Source: Vulcaniibacterium thermophilum (GTDB lineage: Bacteria > Pseudomonadota > Gammaproteobacteria > Xanthomonadales > Xanthomonadaceae). From it: a stretch of 64,000 nt of DNA. Each line of letters starts with the position of its first letter. Within the stretch, counting starts at the first letter, position 1. Positions 63,070-64,000 of this stretch are shown one piece after another. Location of the stretch: the NCBI RefSeq assembly GCF_007923255.1, contig NZ_VOHJ01000006.1, forward strand, positions 52,216-116,215, written 5' to 3'. The position numbers and the translations under genes were made by a program. The notes beneath the pieces are model-generated. The model was given only the letters and a program-made list of their open reading frames with translations. It searched no databases and was not told the DNA's origin.

Positions 63070-63828
63070 ATGGACCGCTCGAACGTGATCGATCTGGACG
63101 GCGTGCGCCGCCGGTGCGGGCAGCTCACCGCCCGCCAGTTGTGCCTGCCCGCCGGCATCGACCCGCTGGAGCGCGAGCACGTCGATGCCATCGTGCGCCG
63201 CCGCCGCGCGTTGCCGGCGGGCGCGCGCCTGTACCACGAGGGCGATCCGCTCGCGCACGTCTACGTCGCGCACCGCGGCGCGTTCAAGACGGTCGCGCTC
63301 GCCGAGAACGGCGACGAGGCGATCCTCGCCTTCCACCTGCCGGGCGAGCTGATCGGCCTGGACGCGCTGGGCGCCGACGCGCACCGCGGCAGCGCGGTCG
63401 CGCTGGAGGATGCCGAGGTGTGCGAGCTGCGCTTCGACGAGCTGCTGACGGCCGCCGCGCGGCTTCCGCGACTGCAGCAGCAGTTGCTGCGGGTGATCGG
63501 CCAGGGCGTGGAGCGCGACCACCGGCACGTGGGCATGCTGCTGCGCCGGCAGGCGCACGAGCGCGTCGCCGCCTTCCTGCACGACCTCGGCGAGCGCCAT
63601 CGCCGCCTGGGACTGGAGACGCGCGAGCTGCGCCTGCCGATGAGCCGCGAGGACATCGCCGGCTTCCTCGGCCTGGCGCTGGAGACCGTCAGCCGCAGCC
63701 TGACGCGTCTGCAGGAGGACGGGATCGTGGCGGTGCGCGGGCGGCGGCTGGAGGTGCTCGCCCCCGCGCGGCTCGCCGCGCTTGCGGCCGGTGCCGAGGC
63801 CGCCGCCGGCGCACGCGCCGGACGCTGA
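63070..63828 (+). CDS. Crp/Fnr-family regulator, FNR-like with one missing cysteine
   Basis: 252 residues. Cyclic-nucleotide-like sensor domain (LYHEGDPLAHVYVAHRGAFK; GDEAILAFHLPGELIGLDAL), long dimer helix, and a winged helix with the FNR recognition pattern (MSREDIAGFLGLALETVSRS; E, S and R contact the FNR box). Compared with E. coli FNR cluster ligands C20, C23, C29 and C122, this protein has Cys16, Leu19, Cys25 and Cys118; the C23 equivalent is Leu. The cluster could be lost or use another ligand, as in Bacillus FNR with three Cys and one Asp. Start ATG 63070. Probably autoregulated. Confidence 0.9.
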   Translation: MDRSNVIDLDGVRRRCGQLTARQLCLPAGIDPLEREHVDAIVRRRRALPAGARLYHEGDPLAHVYVAHRGAFKTVALAENGDEAILAFHLPGELIGLDALGADAHRGSAVALEDAEVCELRFDELLTAAARLPRLQQQLLRVIGQGVERDHRHVGMLLRRQAHERVAAFLHDLGERHRRLGLETRELRLPMSREDIAGFLGLALETVSRSLTRLQEDGIVAVRGRRLEVLAPARLAALAAGAEAAAGARAGR

Positions 63829-63873
63829 GGGCGCATCAGTCCGCGCCGTCGAAGGCCTGCAGGCGGGCGTGCA

Positions 63874-64000
63874 CTAGCTGTGAAGCTTCAATAGGTTGTT
63901 TCGGCGGAGCGCCAAGCGGGTGATGGGTGGCTGACCGCCGAGTGCGCTGTGTGGGCGGTGACAGTTGTAGTGATGCAGCCAGTCCTGCAGCGCCTCGCGG
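63874..64000 (-). mobile_element. IS transposase, C-terminal end (IS3/IS481 DDE type)
   Basis: The minus strand from the window edge to the TAG at 63874-63876 reads about 41 residues: REALQDWLHHYNCHRPHSAL, GGQPPITRLALRRNNLLKLHS. HYNxHRPHSALG is the hallmark C-terminal signature of rve-type transposases (IS3/IS481 groups). The gene is cut by the right window edge. An IS terminal sequence may lie near TGTGAAGCTTCAATAGG (63879-63895) or slightly beyond, but I cannot define the inverted repeat without the other end. Confidence 0.85.

Overview
The window is a dense, GC-rich chromosomal segment that looks like a gammaproteobacterium of the Xanthomonas/Lysobacter group (Lysobacteraceae). The reasons are the order tRNA-Ser(GCT)-csrA-alaS-recX-recA-lexA, a LexA operator of the TTAG-N6-TACTA type, a complete Xanthomonas-style virD4/virB7-B11/B1-B6 cluster, the gloB-methyltransferase-rnhA-dnaQ block, the tig-clpP-clpX-lon-hupB block, and abundant REP-like intergenic palindromes. 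The species cannot be named from this sequence alone.

Layout. 1-3300: an aldonolactone-oxidase-like flavoprotein (cut by the left edge) paired with an ASRT-family small protein, then thiD overlapping an alpha/beta hydrolase. 3301-3925: no gene; one REP-like palindrome. 3926-16904: type IV secretion system, all on the minus strand (reading right to left: small unknown ORF, virD4, a 515-bp regulatory gap, virB7, B8, B9, B10, B11, B1, B2, B3, B4, B5, B6). This gene order and the large VirB7 match the interbacterial-killing T4SS class, not a conjugation system; no relaxase or recognisable effector is in the window. 17020-23743: tRNA-Arg, tRNA-Ser, csrA, alaS, recX, recA, lexA, pncC. 24032-32939: TonB-dependent receptor, mutS, SRP RNA, moaC, an MBL hydrolase, and LPS-core genes kdkA and a heptosyltransferase-like GT9. 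33027-41551: tRNA-Ser(CGA), a DUF6165-type protein, PP2C phosphatase, dnaQ, rnhA, methyltransferase, gloB, mltD, fabI, ppiD. 42041-49647: tRNA-Asp, tRNA-Val, hupB, lon, clpX, clpP, tig, and a tRNA cluster Leu/Lys/His/Arg/Pro. 49787-54396: YccA/BI-1 membrane protein, NAD-type isocitrate dehydrogenase, AhpD-like protein, glutaredoxin, and an M48 protease-TPR gene broken by a frameshift. 54352-55052: a duplicated segment and a four-copy 91-bp REP array. 55138-62700: phoB-phoR-ppk1-ppx followed by a GT4 glycosyltransferase and a PAP2 phosphatase. 62702-63828: a cysteine-tailed small protein divergent from an FNR-type regulator. 63874-64000: the 3' end of an IS transposase.

How the parts connect. 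csrA lies just upstream (in chromosomal order) of the T4SS, and the long virB7 leader carries nine GGA triplets, two of them AAGGA, plus a 15-bp palindrome over the presumed -10 box. This fits the CsrA control reported for the Xanthomonas citri virB operon. The lexA promoter, its operator and the start codon are packed so tightly that the lexA mRNA is probably leaderless. The Pho two-component system, the polyphosphate kinase/phosphatase pair, and the GT4/PAP2 pair form a plausible phosphate-response block. The FNR-like regulator has lost one of the canonical cluster cysteines, yet a near-perfect FNR box lies in its own promoter region.
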